The translations under genes and the position numbers were made by a program. The notes beneath the pieces were generated by a model. That model did not search any database. It was not told where the DNA came from and worked only from the letters and a program-made list of their open reading frames with translations. Positions 27,301 through 35,424 of a DNA stretch of 64,000 nucleotides are shown here, in pieces (the first letter of the stretch is position 1; each line of letters opens with the position of its first letter). The DNA is from Asticcacaulis sp. AC466 (GTDB taxonomy: Bacteria; Pseudomonadota; Alphaproteobacteria; Caulobacterales; Caulobacteraceae): the NCBI RefSeq assembly GCF_000495815.1, contig NZ_AWGE01000001.1, forward strand, positions 248,001-312,000. Direction: 5' to 3'.

Positions 27301-28911
27301 GTCGCCCAGGGTGCCAAGCCCGGCGAAGGCGGCCAATTGCCGGGCTTCAAGGTCACCGAATTCATCGCCCGCATGCGTCACTCGACGCCGGGTGTTGGCC
27401 TGATCTCGCCGCCGCCGCACCACGACATCTACTCGATCGAAGACCTGGCGCAGCTTATCTACGATCTCAAGCAGATCAATCCGCGTGCCCGCGTCACGGT
27501 CAAGCTGGTGTCCCAGTCTGGCATCGGTGCGGTTGCCGCCGGCGTGGCCAAGGCCAAGGCCGATGCGATCCTCGTCTCTGGCAATGTCGGCGGCACGGGT
27601 GCATCGCCCCTGTCTTCGATCAAGTTCGCTGGCCTGCCGTTCGAACTGGGTCTGTCCGAAGCCCATCAGGTCCTGACCCTGAACAATCTGCGCGGCCAGA
27701 TCCGTCTGCGCGCCGACGGCGGTATGCGTACCGGCCGTGACATCGTCATCGCCGCCTTGCTCGGGGCCGAAGAGTTCGGCATCGGTACGGCATCTCTGGT
27801 GGCCATGGGCTGCCTGATGGTGCGTCAGTGCCAGTCGAACACCTGTCCGGTCGGAGTTTGCGTCCAGGACGAGCGCCTGCGCGCCAAGTTCACCGGCACA
27901 CCGGAAAAGGTCATCAACCTGTTCACCTTCATTGCCCGTGAAGTGCGTGAAATCCTGGCGTCGCTCGGTCTGCGTTCGCTTCAGGAAGCGGTAGGCCGCA
28001 CCGACCTGCTGCAACAGATATCGCGCGGCGGCATCCATCTCGACGATCTCGATTTGAACCCGTTGCTCGTTCGCGTCGATCTCGATCCGGGTGCGACCAT
28101 CACAGCGGCCGATGAGATCAATGAAGTCGCCGATACGCTGGACGCCCAGATCGTCCGCGATGCCGCCTATATGTTAGAACGCAAGGAAAAAATGCAGTTG
28201 ACCTATGACGTGCGCAATACCATGCGCGCCGTGGGCACCCGCACCTCATCTCACATTGTCAGCAAGTACGGCAATACGCTGGATGAAGGCCATCTCAAGC
28301 TCGAACTGCTGGGTTCGGTCGGTCAGTCCCTCGGTGCCTTCGCCGTCAAGGGCCTGACGATCAACCTCATCGGCGAGGCCAATGACTATGTCGGTAAGGG
28401 CCTGTCCGGCGCCACCATCGCCATCCGCCCGAAGGCCTGGCAGGAAAACCAGGCCCTGGCCGGCAACACCCTGCTGTACGGTGCCACCTCAGGTCAGCTC
28501 TACATTGCCGGTACGGTTGGCGAACGCTTCGCCGTGCGTAACTCTGGCGCGACGACGGTGGTCGAAGGTGTGGGGGCGCACGGTTGTGAATACATGACCG
28601 GTGGCGAAGTCGTCATCCTCGGTAAGGTCGGCGCTAACTTCGGCGCCGGCATGACCGGTGGTGTCGCCTATATCTACGATCCGGATCAAACCCTCGCCAG
28701 CTATGTCAATCCGGAAGGCATCACGCTGCGTGGCGTTCCTGACGCCAATATTGAGCGGCTGAAGGCCTTGGTTACAGCGCATCTTGTCCGGACGGCTTCA
28801 CCGCGCGCTCAGGCCATACTGGACGACTGGGACAATAGCCTGAAAGCTTTTGTCGAGGTCATGCCGAATGAGATACTGGCTATCCAGCAGAAGCAGGCCA
28901 AATCGGCCTGA
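24400..28911 (+). CDS. gltB: glutamate synthase [NADPH] large subunit, GltB
   Basis: A 1503-residue enzyme that converts glutamine and 2-oxoglutarate to two glutamates. The class II glutamine amidotransferase domain begins at C32 in SACGVGAV, so a propeptide of about 31 residues must be removed to expose the catalytic Cys. The FMN-binding TIM barrel is at about 830-1200 (ISPPPHHDIYSIEDL, GNVGGTGASPLSS), the [3Fe-4S] cysteines are in MGCLMVRQCQSNTCPVGVC (about 1143-1160), and the C-terminal beta-helix (GGEVVILGKVGANFGAGMTGG) follows. It is closely spaced with gltD. A 770-codon opposite-strand reading frame is a shadow of codon bias. Confidence 0.96.
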   Translation: MTHFDSYAHYQNQRQRLIDGHAYDPESEISACGVGAVCAIDGKERRDVVELAIKALKALFHRGAVDADGKSGDGAGIMINVPQEFFREQVERIGHKPRPGPILVGQVFLPRADLGAQESARTIVESEVLRSGFFLYGWRQAPVDVAQLGERASATRPEIEQIMMAAPAGLEGEALERAMFLCRRRIEKRVDDAHINDFYLCSFSAKTLIYKGMFRAELVDDFYLDLKDPRFISSVAIFHQRFSTNTFPEWRLAQPFRMLAHNGEINTLRGNINWMKSHEIRMAATTFGGDASDVKPVIQPRGSDSAALDNVFELLVRAGRSAPMAKALLIPEAAGKDVTVSESNKALYAYCNAVMEPWDGPAAICATDGRWVIAGKDRNGLRPLRVTETKDGLLIVGSEAGMTGVADERVTRRIHIAPGRMIAVDLQDGKLYSENEIIDQLAQKHDYKGWLENMVELEPLIAPGPEPRLYQGEELHRRQIAAGFTLEDLDSVLDPMVKDGKEAIGSMGDDTPLAVLSEQWRPLAHYFRQNFAQVTNPPIDPLRESQGMSLKTRFKNLGNILAEDEAQTDVFVLESPFLTTLMYERMVTFDNVGHVAKLDCTFPVPHEDALPGAALQQALEALRDDAISAVANDKASMIVLTDEALGADRLGVPMILAAAAVHSRLVQKGLRSFVSIVVRTSEAMDPHAFAVLVGVGATAINPYLSLELLQERLAQGRYPGLDEHKAFLNYKKSIEAGLMKILAKKGISVISSYRGGYEFEALGLSRALVAEYFPGVTSRISGIGLSGIEQKLTKLHLSAWAKKPVTPIGGFYKMRAAGETHYYQPKLIHLLQDATTRDDYEVFKKYSGLIADMSKKAPTAPRDLLAWEGKSPAIAIEEVESVNEIRKRFVTPGMSLGALSPEAHETLNIAMNRIGARSVSGEGGEDPERYHRRPNGDNPNSAIKQIASGRFGVTAEYLNNCREIEIKVAQGAKPGEGGQLPGFKVTEFIARMRHSTPGVGLISPPPHHDIYSIEDLAQLIYDLKQINPRARVTVKLVSQSGIGAVAAGVAKAKADAILVSGNVGGTGASPLSSIKFAGLPFELGLSEAHQVLTLNNLRGQIRLRADGGMRTGRDIVIAALLGAEEFGIGTASLVAMGCLMVRQCQSNTCPVGVCVQDERLRAKFTGTPEKVINLFTFIAREVREILASLGLRSLQEAVGRTDLLQQISRGGIHLDDLDLNPLLVRVDLDPGATITAADEINEVADTLDAQIVRDAAYMLERKEKMQLTYDVRNTMRAVGTRTSSHIVSKYGNTLDEGHLKLELLGSVGQSLGAFAVKGLTINLIGEANDYVGKGLSGATIAIRPKAWQENQALAGNTLLYGATSGQLYIAGTVGERFAVRNSGATTVVEGVGAHGCEYMTGGEVVILGKVGANFGAGMTGGVAYIYDPDQTLASYVNPEGITLRGVPDANIERLKALVTAHLVRTASPRAQAILDDWDNSLKAFVEVMPNEILAIQQKQAKSA

Positions 28912-28949
28912 GCCCCTATAATAAAGGTCCGACAGGCATAATAGATTGG

Positions 28950-28975
28950 GGGCGGCTCATTGGGCCGCCCTTTTT
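28950..28975 (+). terminator. Rho-independent terminator after gltB
   Basis: Stem GGGCGGC (28950-28956) and GCCGCCC (28964-28970) with a seven-base loop, directly followed by TTTTT (28971-28975). It lies 39 bases after the gltB stop. Confidence 0.9.
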
Positions 28976-29056
28976 ATATCCAGTGCCAAACAGCAATAAC
29001 TAGATATTAAGCGTTTTCTTTGCTTACTGAAATTGGAGACAAGCAAGGGGAATTTC

Positions 29057-29479
29057 ATGTCCAGACGCGTCCTCATATTGGAAGACAGCCGGACCCAGGC
29101 CATTATCATCAGCAAGATGTTTCAGCGCGCTGGCTATGAAGCCATTTGCGTCGTCGATCAGACGGATGCTTTGGCACAATTACGCACCCAATCCTTCGGT
29201 TTGCTGGTGCTGGACGTCTTTATCGAGGCGCGCAATACGCTCGACGATCTCGAGGTGTATCGCGAAATGGCGCCTCAGGTGCCTATCGCCATCATGACCG
29301 CTGGCCAGCTTGACAATCCCGATGCTGGCGCAACCGCGCTGAACAAGGCGCGCCGGGCCCGTGTCAACTTCCTGCTGCCCAAGCCTTTTTTCTATGATGA
29401 CGTGAAACAAGTGTGCGAAGACGTTGATGCCTTCTGGGCGCGAAGCGGGGCCGACAACTCCCTTTCGGCGGCTGGATAG
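29057..29479 (+). CDS. single-domain response regulator (CheY-like)
   Basis: A 140-residue receiver domain with no output domain. The acidic pair is E9-D10, the phosphoacceptor D53 (LLVLDVF), the switch Thr T81 (IMTAG) and K109 (LLPKPF). AGGGG precedes the ATG at 29057; an ATG eight codons earlier is in frame but lacks a good site. The next gene, ten bases on, encodes a CheZ-like phosphatase, so this is probably its substrate. No chemoreceptor or cheA gene is nearby. Confidence 0.88.
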   Translation: MSRRVLILEDSRTQAIIISKMFQRAGYEAICVVDQTDALAQLRTQSFGLLVLDVFIEARNTLDDLEVYREMAPQVPIAIMTAGQLDNPDAGATALNKARRARVNFLLPKPFFYDDVKQVCEDVDAFWARSGADNSLSAAG

Positions 29480-29488
29480 GCCGCGCAT

Positions 29489-30154
29489 ATGACCCTTGCT
29501 GCCGCACCCAAGTCCGAGCCTGAATTTGATCCGATGCTTCAGACGGCCATGCGCACGTCCGAGGAGTTGGTCTCCCTCATGAACGCCTTCTTCGTCCGAC
29601 TCGATACGCGTCGGTCGGGGGATTTCATTTCCATTGCCGATGAAATCAACAAGGCCAAGACTGAAATCCGTTCGCTGCGGCCTCAGGATATTTCCGAAAC
29701 CCGACTGCCGACAGCCGGCGCAGAGTTGCTGGCCATCACGCGTGATACCGAAAACGCGACAAATGTCATTATGACGGCCGCCGAAACCATGTTGGGCCTC
29801 GATGCCTCCGCGCCCGACGTCAAGGACCGGGTTGATGACGAGGTGATGAAGATTTTCGAAGCCTGCTCGTTTCAAGATATTACGGGACAGCGCGTTTCAA
29901 AGATTGTTCAAGTCCTGACCCAGATCGAGCAACGCGTCAGCCGGTTGGCGGAAGCGATCGGCCTTGATGACGCGTCACCGCCCGAATTGACGGCGGAAGA
30001 AAAACGCCAACGCGACCTGCTGCTGAACGGCCCCGCTATAGGCGGACCGGAGACGCAGCAGGCGGATATCGATAATCTGTTTAGCTCGGACGTAACGGCC
30101 GCCGACGCAGATAAACAAAATTCTCAGGACGATATTGACGCCCTGTTCGACTAA
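29489..30154 (+). CDS. cheZ: CheZ-like CheY-P phosphatase
   Basis: A 221-residue, largely helical protein. FQDITGQRVSKIV (128-140) matches the CheZ catalytic helix: D130 and Q134 correspond to Asp143 and Gln147 of E. coli CheZ, which coordinate and activate water on CheY-P (established). The acidic tail carries two near-identical peptides, QADIDNLF (191-198) and QDDIDALF (213-220), like the CheY-binding C-terminus of CheZ and the N-terminus of FliM. It is co-transcribed with the single-domain receiver just upstream. Overall length is close to E. coli CheZ (214). Confidence 0.82.
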   Translation: MTLAAAPKSEPEFDPMLQTAMRTSEELVSLMNAFFVRLDTRRSGDFISIADEINKAKTEIRSLRPQDISETRLPTAGAELLAITRDTENATNVIMTAAETMLGLDASAPDVKDRVDDEVMKIFEACSFQDITGQRVSKIVQVLTQIEQRVSRLAEAIGLDDASPPELTAEEKRQRDLLLNGPAIGGPETQQADIDNLFSSDVTAADADKQNSQDDIDALFD

Positions 30155-30258
30155 ATGCCGAATGCATGAAACAAAAATGTGATTTCATCGTACGGTTGCG
30201 TATGCTTAGTTTGATGCGGAATATTTCGATATAATCAAGTGACCAACTGGAGAGCGGC

Positions 30259-31422
30259 ATGAGCGCGATCTCAACTCATCGCGCCGGCTATGGACCGGAG
30301 GTGACAGGCATGGACCCGCCCAGTATTCTCATTGTCGATGATCGTTGGCAGAATCTTCTGGCTACCGAAGCGCTGCTGAAACCCCTCGGGGCGGTCATGG
30401 TCACGGCGGATTCCGGCGAAAAAGCCCTCGACTTGGTGCTACAACGCGAATTTGCCCTTGTATTGATGGACGTTCAGATGCCGGGGATGGATGGGTTCGA
30501 AACCGCACGTCTCATGAAGACGCGGCCCTCCATGAGCGGCGTCCCCATATTGTTCGTTACGGCGATCAGCAAGGAAGATCATTTCGCTACCGAAGCTGCC
30601 GGCATCGGCGCCGCCGATTATATCTTCAAGCCGTTCAATCCGGAATTGATGAAGAGCAAGGTCAAGGTCTTCCTCGATCTCTATCTCCAGCGGCAGCAGA
30701 TTCTCAAGCTCAATGCCACCCTGCGCCAATCCAACGAGGAGTTGGAACGCTTTGCTTATGTGTGTTCGCACGATATGCAGGAACCGGCGCGCATGATGCA
30801 CGCCTTTGCGGGCATCCTGGCGGAGGAAGCGGCGGGCCAGCTTGACGAAGCCAATATGACCCACGTTCGCTATATCCGCGACAATGCCGTCCGTATGCAG
30901 ACGATGATTAAGGACATCCTCGGCTTTTCCAGAATTGGCCGGGAAGAGGTCAAGCTGGAATCTGTCGACGTTCAGGCTGTTCTGGATGACCTCATGCCGG
31001 ATTTTCAGGATGTCATGGCTGAAAAACAAGCGGTTATCACTGCGGGCGCTCTGCCGGTGGTTGAGACCAGCCCCACCTTGATGCGCATTTTGTTGCAGAA
31101 CCTGATCGGCAACGCACTTAAGTTCCAGGATGGGACGCGCAGGCCGGAGATTGCCATCACCGCGATGCGGGAAACGCGTGGCCGGGGGGCGAATGGGCCC
31201 ATGTGGCGTTTTGATGTGACAGACAACGGTATTGGCATAGATCCTGTCTTTCACGAACGTATTTTCCAGATCTTCCAACGTCTGCATAGCTTCGACGACT
31301 ATGTCGGCACAGGTATCGGCCTGTCGACCTGCCGCAAGTTCCTGCGGCTGTGCGGCGGCGACATCACTGTGCGCTCCAAGCCGGGTGAAGGCAGCACGTT
31401 CAGCTTTACCTTACCGGCCTAG
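30259..31422 (+). CDS. receiver-histidine kinase hybrid (REC-HisKA-HATPase)
   Basis: A 387-residue cytosolic protein. The N-terminal receiver domain (22-140) has D71 (LVLMDVQMPGMDG) and K124 (IFKPF). A coiled linker (140-165) leads to the HisKA domain with H171 (VCSHDMQEPARM), a variant in which the usual LR after the His is MQ. The HATPase domain shows NLIGNALKF (N box), DNGIGIDP (G1) and GTGIGLSTC (G2). GGAGAGCGGC precedes the ATG. The receiver-first order suggests it is switched by an upstream kinase or phosphodonor. The 3' end overlaps the broken BLUF gene on the other strand by 12 bases. Confidence 0.9.
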   Translation: MSAISTHRAGYGPEVTGMDPPSILIVDDRWQNLLATEALLKPLGAVMVTADSGEKALDLVLQREFALVLMDVQMPGMDGFETARLMKTRPSMSGVPILFVTAISKEDHFATEAAGIGAADYIFKPFNPELMKSKVKVFLDLYLQRQQILKLNATLRQSNEELERFAYVCSHDMQEPARMMHAFAGILAEEAAGQLDEANMTHVRYIRDNAVRMQTMIKDILGFSRIGREEVKLESVDVQAVLDDLMPDFQDVMAEKQAVITAGALPVVETSPTLMRILLQNLIGNALKFQDGTRRPEIAITAMRETRGRGANGPMWRFDVTDNGIGIDPVFHERIFQIFQRLHSFDDYVGTGIGLSTCRKFLRLCGGDITVRSKPGEGSTFSFTLPA

Positions 31423-31804
31423 GGTGCGCCTCGCCTGACGCAACTGCTCGGAAGCGGCGAGGTCCTGGGCAAGGCCAATGACCTGATCCGCTGTCAGGCT
31501 CGATGCCTCCAGCCCGCCAGTCATGCCATGACGGGCGTAGATTTCTTTCGCTTCCGGCGATCCTATGAAGCCCCCCATAGCCCATTCCGGAAAGGCGCGG
31601 GTCGTTGCATATCCGCAGGTAGGTGTCTTCGACCATGCCGCGTTCACCTTCCAGAACCTGGACGAAACTCGATTTGTCGAAAATCAGAAAGCCGGTGACA
31701 CCGTTGCGATAGTTGTTCGTTTCTGACGCTGAGAGGATGTTTCTGATCGTGTTCAGGCCGCTGGTGCTGATGGTATAGCGGCTGTGATAAATAAGCTGGA
31801 ACAT
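31411..31804 (-). pseudogene. BLUF-domain blue-light photoreceptor, internally deleted and frameshifted
   Basis: Read leftwards from 31804, the first 70 codons are a clear BLUF domain: Y6 (LIYHSRY), N31 (TNNYRNGVTGFLIFD) and Q49 (FVQVLEGE), the flavin-contacting residues, up to RICNDPR. In intact BLUF proteins about 15 residues follow before R-x-F-x-x-W-x-M. Here RAFPEWAMGGF continues at once but in another frame, ending with QLRQARRTLGR at the stop at 31411. The join lies at about 31594-31600 within a CG-rich CGCGC tract. A deletion of roughly 40-47 bases explains both the missing strand and the frame change. Confidence 0.8.
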
Positions 31805-31953
31805 GGCATTGCGGCTGGAGCTGGGTGTTAACAACCACCTAGGTCGCCAAAATATTGAAAGCGCGTTAAGGCCGCTTTGCGACATGCACCTCATTGAAAT
31901 TTTACTGCGAAATGTGGATTTTCCAGCGTGAAGTGCTTTTCCGGAGACGACTC

Positions 31954-32514
31954 ATGAAGCCCAATCGCCTTGTTTTTCCTCTTGTTGTGCTCGGTAGCGC
32001 AGCGGTGGCCCTGACGGCCTGCGCCAGCCTTGCGTCTCTGGGGCCTGTCGGCAATCCGTCCGTTCCGCAGCCGCAGAAACCGGTAGACCTCGAACAATAT
32101 GCCGGTCTGTGGTACGAGGTTGGACGGTATGAAAACCGCTTTGAAAAAGACTGTGAAGGTGTCACAGCCGAATATCGCGCCCGTCCGGACGGGCTGATCG
32201 ATGTTATAAATTCCTGTCATAAGGGTGGGCTCAGTGGCCCAGTCAAAACATCGCACGGCAAGGCCAAGGTGCTCAGCGGCAGCGATAACGCCAAGCTGAA
32301 GGTCTCTTTCTTTGGCCCGTTCTACGTCGGCGATTACTGGGTGCTCGACCACGCCAGCGACTATTCCTGGTCGATTGTCGGAGAACCGTCGGGACGCTAT
32401 CTGTGGCTGCTTAGTCGCACGTCCAAACCCGATGACATGACGCGCAACACCTTGGAGGCGCGCACCCGGGAGCTGGGTTATAATTGGGACATGGTGCGCA
32501 TGACCCAGCACTAA
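31954..32514 (+). CDS. blc: outer-membrane lipocalin, Blc-like
   Basis: A 186-residue lipoprotein. The signal peptide ends in the lipobox LTAC with acylated C23. YAGLWYEVGRYENRFEKDC has the lipocalin G-x-W motif and the Blc-specific E-R-F-E-K-type pattern, and DYWVLDHASDYSWSIVGEP with LWLLSRT gives the remaining conserved regions. Bacterial Blc binds lysophospholipids or fatty acids at the outer membrane. GGAG lies 7-8 bases before the ATG at 31954. It stands alone between divergent or convergent genes. Confidence 0.92.
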   Translation: MKPNRLVFPLVVLGSAAVALTACASLASLGPVGNPSVPQPQKPVDLEQYAGLWYEVGRYENRFEKDCEGVTAEYRARPDGLIDVINSCHKGGLSGPVKTSHGKAKVLSGSDNAKLKVSFFGPFYVGDYWVLDHASDYSWSIVGEPSGRYLWLLSRTSKPDDMTRNTLEARTRELGYNWDMVRMTQH

Positions 32515-32525
32515 ATTGGGGTGGC

Positions 32526-33272
32526 CTAGATCCCGTCCCCACCGTAGATCGGGTTGTGGATGCCGCATTCAACCTTTTCAGTGCCGGCCCAGCGGCCCGA
32601 GCGCGCATCTTCGCCGGCGGCGACCGGTTTGGTGCAGGTAAAGCAGCCGATAGACGGAAAGCCTTGTTCGACCAGTGGATGCGGCGGCAGATCGTGGTTC
32701 TTGAAATAGGCTTCGACATCATCCGATGTCCATGTCGCCAGCGGATTAATTTTGAAGTGTCGGCCGTCGAATTCGACAATCGGCAACTTTGCACGGGTGG
32801 CGCTCTGGTGGCGTTTGCGGCCAGAAATCCAGGCGCCGTAGCCGTCCATGAAGCGGCTTAGGGGCCGCACCTTGCGCAAATCGCAGCAGGCATCCGGGTT
32901 GGTGCGCCAAAGGGTGCCCTTGGCGTCCTCATCGGCGGCTTCGCTTTCGTCCGCCTTCAGATTAATGACGTTTTTGAGGCCCAGGCGTGCCGCCAATTCG
33001 TCACGATATTGCAGAGTCTGGAAGAAGTGCCGGTCGGTATCGAGGAACAGAACGGGCAGGTCCGGTTCGATCTGGCCTACCATATGCAGCAGGGCAGCGG
33101 AATCGGCGCCGAAAGAAGACGACAGGGTGATATCCCCGACGAATTGCTCGTGAATCGCCTTTTGCAGGATTTCCTGCGCCGTCAGGTGTTCCCAGGCGTC
33201 GCTTAAATGCGCCGCGCGGGCCGCACCTTCCGTTGTTCTGTGGTCCTTTAGTATGTCTATCAAGACCGTCAT
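32526..33272 (-). CDS. cysH: adenylyl-sulfate/phosphoadenylyl-sulfate reductase, CysH
   Basis: A 248-residue reductase for sulfate assimilation. SSSFGADSAALLH is the PP-loop. C129-C130 (DACCDLRKV) and C210-x2-C213 (IGCFTC) are the ligands of a [4Fe-4S] cluster that marks APS-reducing enzymes, and C236 in ECGIH is the catalytic Cys. This predicts APS rather than PAPS as main substrate, bypassing APS kinase (family knowledge). It is the last gene of the leftward cys operon, 11 bases after the DUF934 gene. No ATP sulfurylase gene lies in the window. Confidence 0.92.
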   Translation of the reverse strand: MTVLIDILKDHRTTEGAARAAHLSDAWEHLTAQEILQKAIHEQFVGDITLSSSFGADSAALLHMVGQIEPDLPVLFLDTDRHFFQTLQYRDELAARLGLKNVINLKADESEAADEDAKGTLWRTNPDACCDLRKVRPLSRFMDGYGAWISGRKRHQSATRAKLPIVEFDGRHFKINPLATWTSDDVEAYFKNHDLPPHPLVEQGFPSIGCFTCTKPVAAGEDARSGRWAGTEKVECGIHNPIYGGDGI

Positions 33273-33283
33273 GGTCGATGTCC

Positions 33284-33793
33284 TTAAGCGTTGTGACGCA
33301 ACGCCCATGCGGGGCGGTTGGCATCGGCCGCGCCCTGATAAAATGTCGTGAAACGCGTCTTGGCGGCGGCGATGGCACCGGCCGGGTCGGAATCCTTCAC
33401 CAGAAACTCGTTGAAACCGCACCGGAGCATGTGAAACAGCTGGTCGCGCAGCACGTCGCCGACGGCGCGAATGGCGCCGGTATAGCCCTCTTCACGCAGA
33501 ATGCGCGCTGTCGAATAGCCGCGGCCGTCGCGATAGCCGGGGAAGGCGACCTCGATCAGGGTGATCTTTTCGATAAAGGGTAGAAGCAGGCGAACATCAT
33601 CCGCCGGATTGACGCGCACGCCATAATGTCCGTTCAGACCGTCCAGCTCCCGCAGCGCCCGGTCGAAACCGAGCACATAGGGGCCGTCAACGCCGGTCGT
33701 ATCTTCGTCATCGAGCAGAGTCCAGCCGTCCGGAATAATCTCGCCCTCAGAGGTCACGAGTTGAGGCGTATGGGATGAGTTAAGCGGGCTCAT
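33284..33793 (-). CDS. DUF934 family protein
   Basis: A 169-residue protein of the family habitually found between sulfite reductase and cysH in proteobacteria. Conserved stretches are GPYVLGFDRALRELDGLNGHYGVRVNP, shown in part as LGFDRALREL, then IEVAFPGYRDGRGYSTARILRE (part FPGYRDGRGYS) and FHMLRCGFNEFLVKD. The function is unestablished; operon position suggests support of sulfite reduction. It overlaps cysI by 14 bases, so translation is probably coupled. Confidence 0.85.
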   Translation of the reverse strand: MSPLNSSHTPQLVTSEGEIIPDGWTLLDDEDTTGVDGPYVLGFDRALRELDGLNGHYGVRVNPADDVRLLLPFIEKITLIEVAFPGYRDGRGYSTARILREEGYTGAIRAVGDVLRDQLFHMLRCGFNEFLVKDSDPAGAIAAAKTRFTTFYQGAADANRPAWALRHNA

Positions 33794-35423
33794 GGAGCGC
33801 CTCCGCGAAGGTGTCACGGCCAAGGCGTTCGAGCGCATCGATGAAGCGCTCGGACTCATCCGTCCGCAATTTGAGATACAACTGAACCACGCGCTCGATG
33901 GCGGCGGGTACGGCCTCGGCCGACAAACCCTTACCGGTGATCTGGCCCAAAGCGGCCTTTTCGTCGGCGCGCCCGCCCAGAAGAATCTGGTAAAATTCGA
34001 TGCCCTGCTTGTCGACGCCCAATATGCCGATGTGGCCGACATGGTGGTGGCCGCACGCATTGATGCACCCGGAAATCTTGATCTGAAGATCGCCGATCTT
34101 GTCCGTTAACTCAGCATCGGCAAAACGCTGCGATATATCCTGGGCCAGCGGAATGGAGCGGGCATTGGCCAGGGTGCAATAGTCCAGGCCGGGACAGGCG
34201 ATCATGTCGGTGATCTTGCCGCCATTGGCCGTGCTGAGATTGACGGCGTCAAGCTGGCGATAAAGTTCGTAGAGGTCGGTCTTGGCGACATGCGGCAGGA
34301 TGATGTTCTGCTCATGACTGACACGCAGTTCGCCGTAGGCGAACTGGTCGGCGACATCGGCCATGACGTCCATCTGGGCGGACGACGCATCGCCCGGCGG
34401 CAACCCGACCGGCTTCAGCGAAATCGTCACCGACACATGGTCGTCGCGCTTATGGGCATGGGTGTTGTTCTTCACCCAGCGGGCAAAGGCGGGGTCGGCG
34501 ATCTGAGCGCGTTCTAAGGCGACACGATCGAAGGTCTTGTCGGTAAAGACCGGGTCTGGAAAGAAACTCCGGATGCGGACGATTTCCGCCGAAGGGGCGT
34601 CAATCTTCGCCTTGTCGAGCGTATTCCACTCCTCTTCGACCTGACGGGCATATTCTTCCGGCCCCAGAGCTGACACCAGTATCTTGATGCGCGCCTTGTA
34701 GATATTGTCGCGGCGGCCATAGCGATTATAGACGCGCAGGGCGGCTTCGAGATAACTCAGCAACTGCTCGCCCGGCAGGCTTGACTTGATCAGGTGCCCC
34801 AGGTGCGGCGTGCGGCCCATGCCGCCACCGACATAGACATCAAAGCCTTCCGGCTTGGCATGCAGGCCGATATCGTGGACGCGGATGGCGGCCCGATCCT
34901 TCGCCGCGCCGGTAATCGCGATTTTGAACTTGCGCGGCAGGAAGGTGAATTCGGGATGGATCGATGACCACTGCCGGATCACTTCGGCCCAGGGGCGAGG
35001 ATCGGTGTGTTCGTCGCGCGCGGCGCCGGCGAACTGGTCTGTTGTGGTGTTGCGGATGCAATTGCCCGATGTCTGAAGCGCGTGCATCTCAACCTCGGCC
35101 AGCTCTTCGAGGATCTTCGGCGTGTCGGCCAGCTTGATCCAGTTGAATTGCAGGTTCTGGCGCGTGGTGAAATGGCCGAAATCGCGGTCATAGGTGCGGG
35201 CAATGTGGGCCAGCTTGCGCACCTGCTTCGACGACAGGACGCCATAGGGCACGGCGATGCGCAACATGTAGGCGTGGAGTTGCAGATAAAGGCCATTCAT
35301 CAGCCGCAACGGCTTGAACTGGTCCTCGCTCAGTTCGCCGGACAGGCGGCGGGCCACCTGATCGGCAAATTCGGCATTGCGTTCGCGGACAAACGTGTGG
35401 TCGAAGGAATCGTAAACGTACAT
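33780..35423 (-). CDS. cysI: sulfite reductase, siroheme-[4Fe-4S] hemoprotein (CysI type)
   Basis: A 547-residue nitrite/sulfite reductase reducing sulfite to sulfide. Two ferredoxin-like halves are visible. The cluster and siroheme Cys are in CPGLDYCTLA and SGCINACGHHH, and FGHFTTRQNLQFNW binds siroheme. The ATG at 35423 with GAG upstream is preferred over an in-frame ATG ten codons earlier. There is no flavoprotein cysJ next to it, so electrons may come from ferredoxin, as in ferredoxin-type enzymes. The operon order is cysG, DUF2849, cysI, DUF934, cysH. Confidence 0.92.
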   Translation of the reverse strand: MYVYDSFDHTFVRERNAEFADQVARRLSGELSEDQFKPLRLMNGLYLQLHAYMLRIAVPYGVLSSKQVRKLAHIARTYDRDFGHFTTRQNLQFNWIKLADTPKILEELAEVEMHALQTSGNCIRNTTTDQFAGAARDEHTDPRPWAEVIRQWSSIHPEFTFLPRKFKIAITGAAKDRAAIRVHDIGLHAKPEGFDVYVGGGMGRTPHLGHLIKSSLPGEQLLSYLEAALRVYNRYGRRDNIYKARIKILVSALGPEEYARQVEEEWNTLDKAKIDAPSAEIVRIRSFFPDPVFTDKTFDRVALERAQIADPAFARWVKNNTHAHKRDDHVSVTISLKPVGLPPGDASSAQMDVMADVADQFAYGELRVSHEQNIILPHVAKTDLYELYRQLDAVNLSTANGGKITDMIACPGLDYCTLANARSIPLAQDISQRFADAELTDKIGDLQIKISGCINACGHHHVGHIGILGVDKQGIEFYQILLGGRADEKAALGQITGKGLSAEAVPAAIERVVQLYLKLRTDESERFIDALERLGRDTFAEALHEPA

Positions 35424-35424
35424 C

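Noticed and set aside
31406-31894. A single intact 162-residue protein including the BLUF domain
   Set aside because: The frame after residue about 100 yields Pro/Arg/Trp-rich sequence unlike any BLUF C-terminus, while the true continuation is in the next frame.
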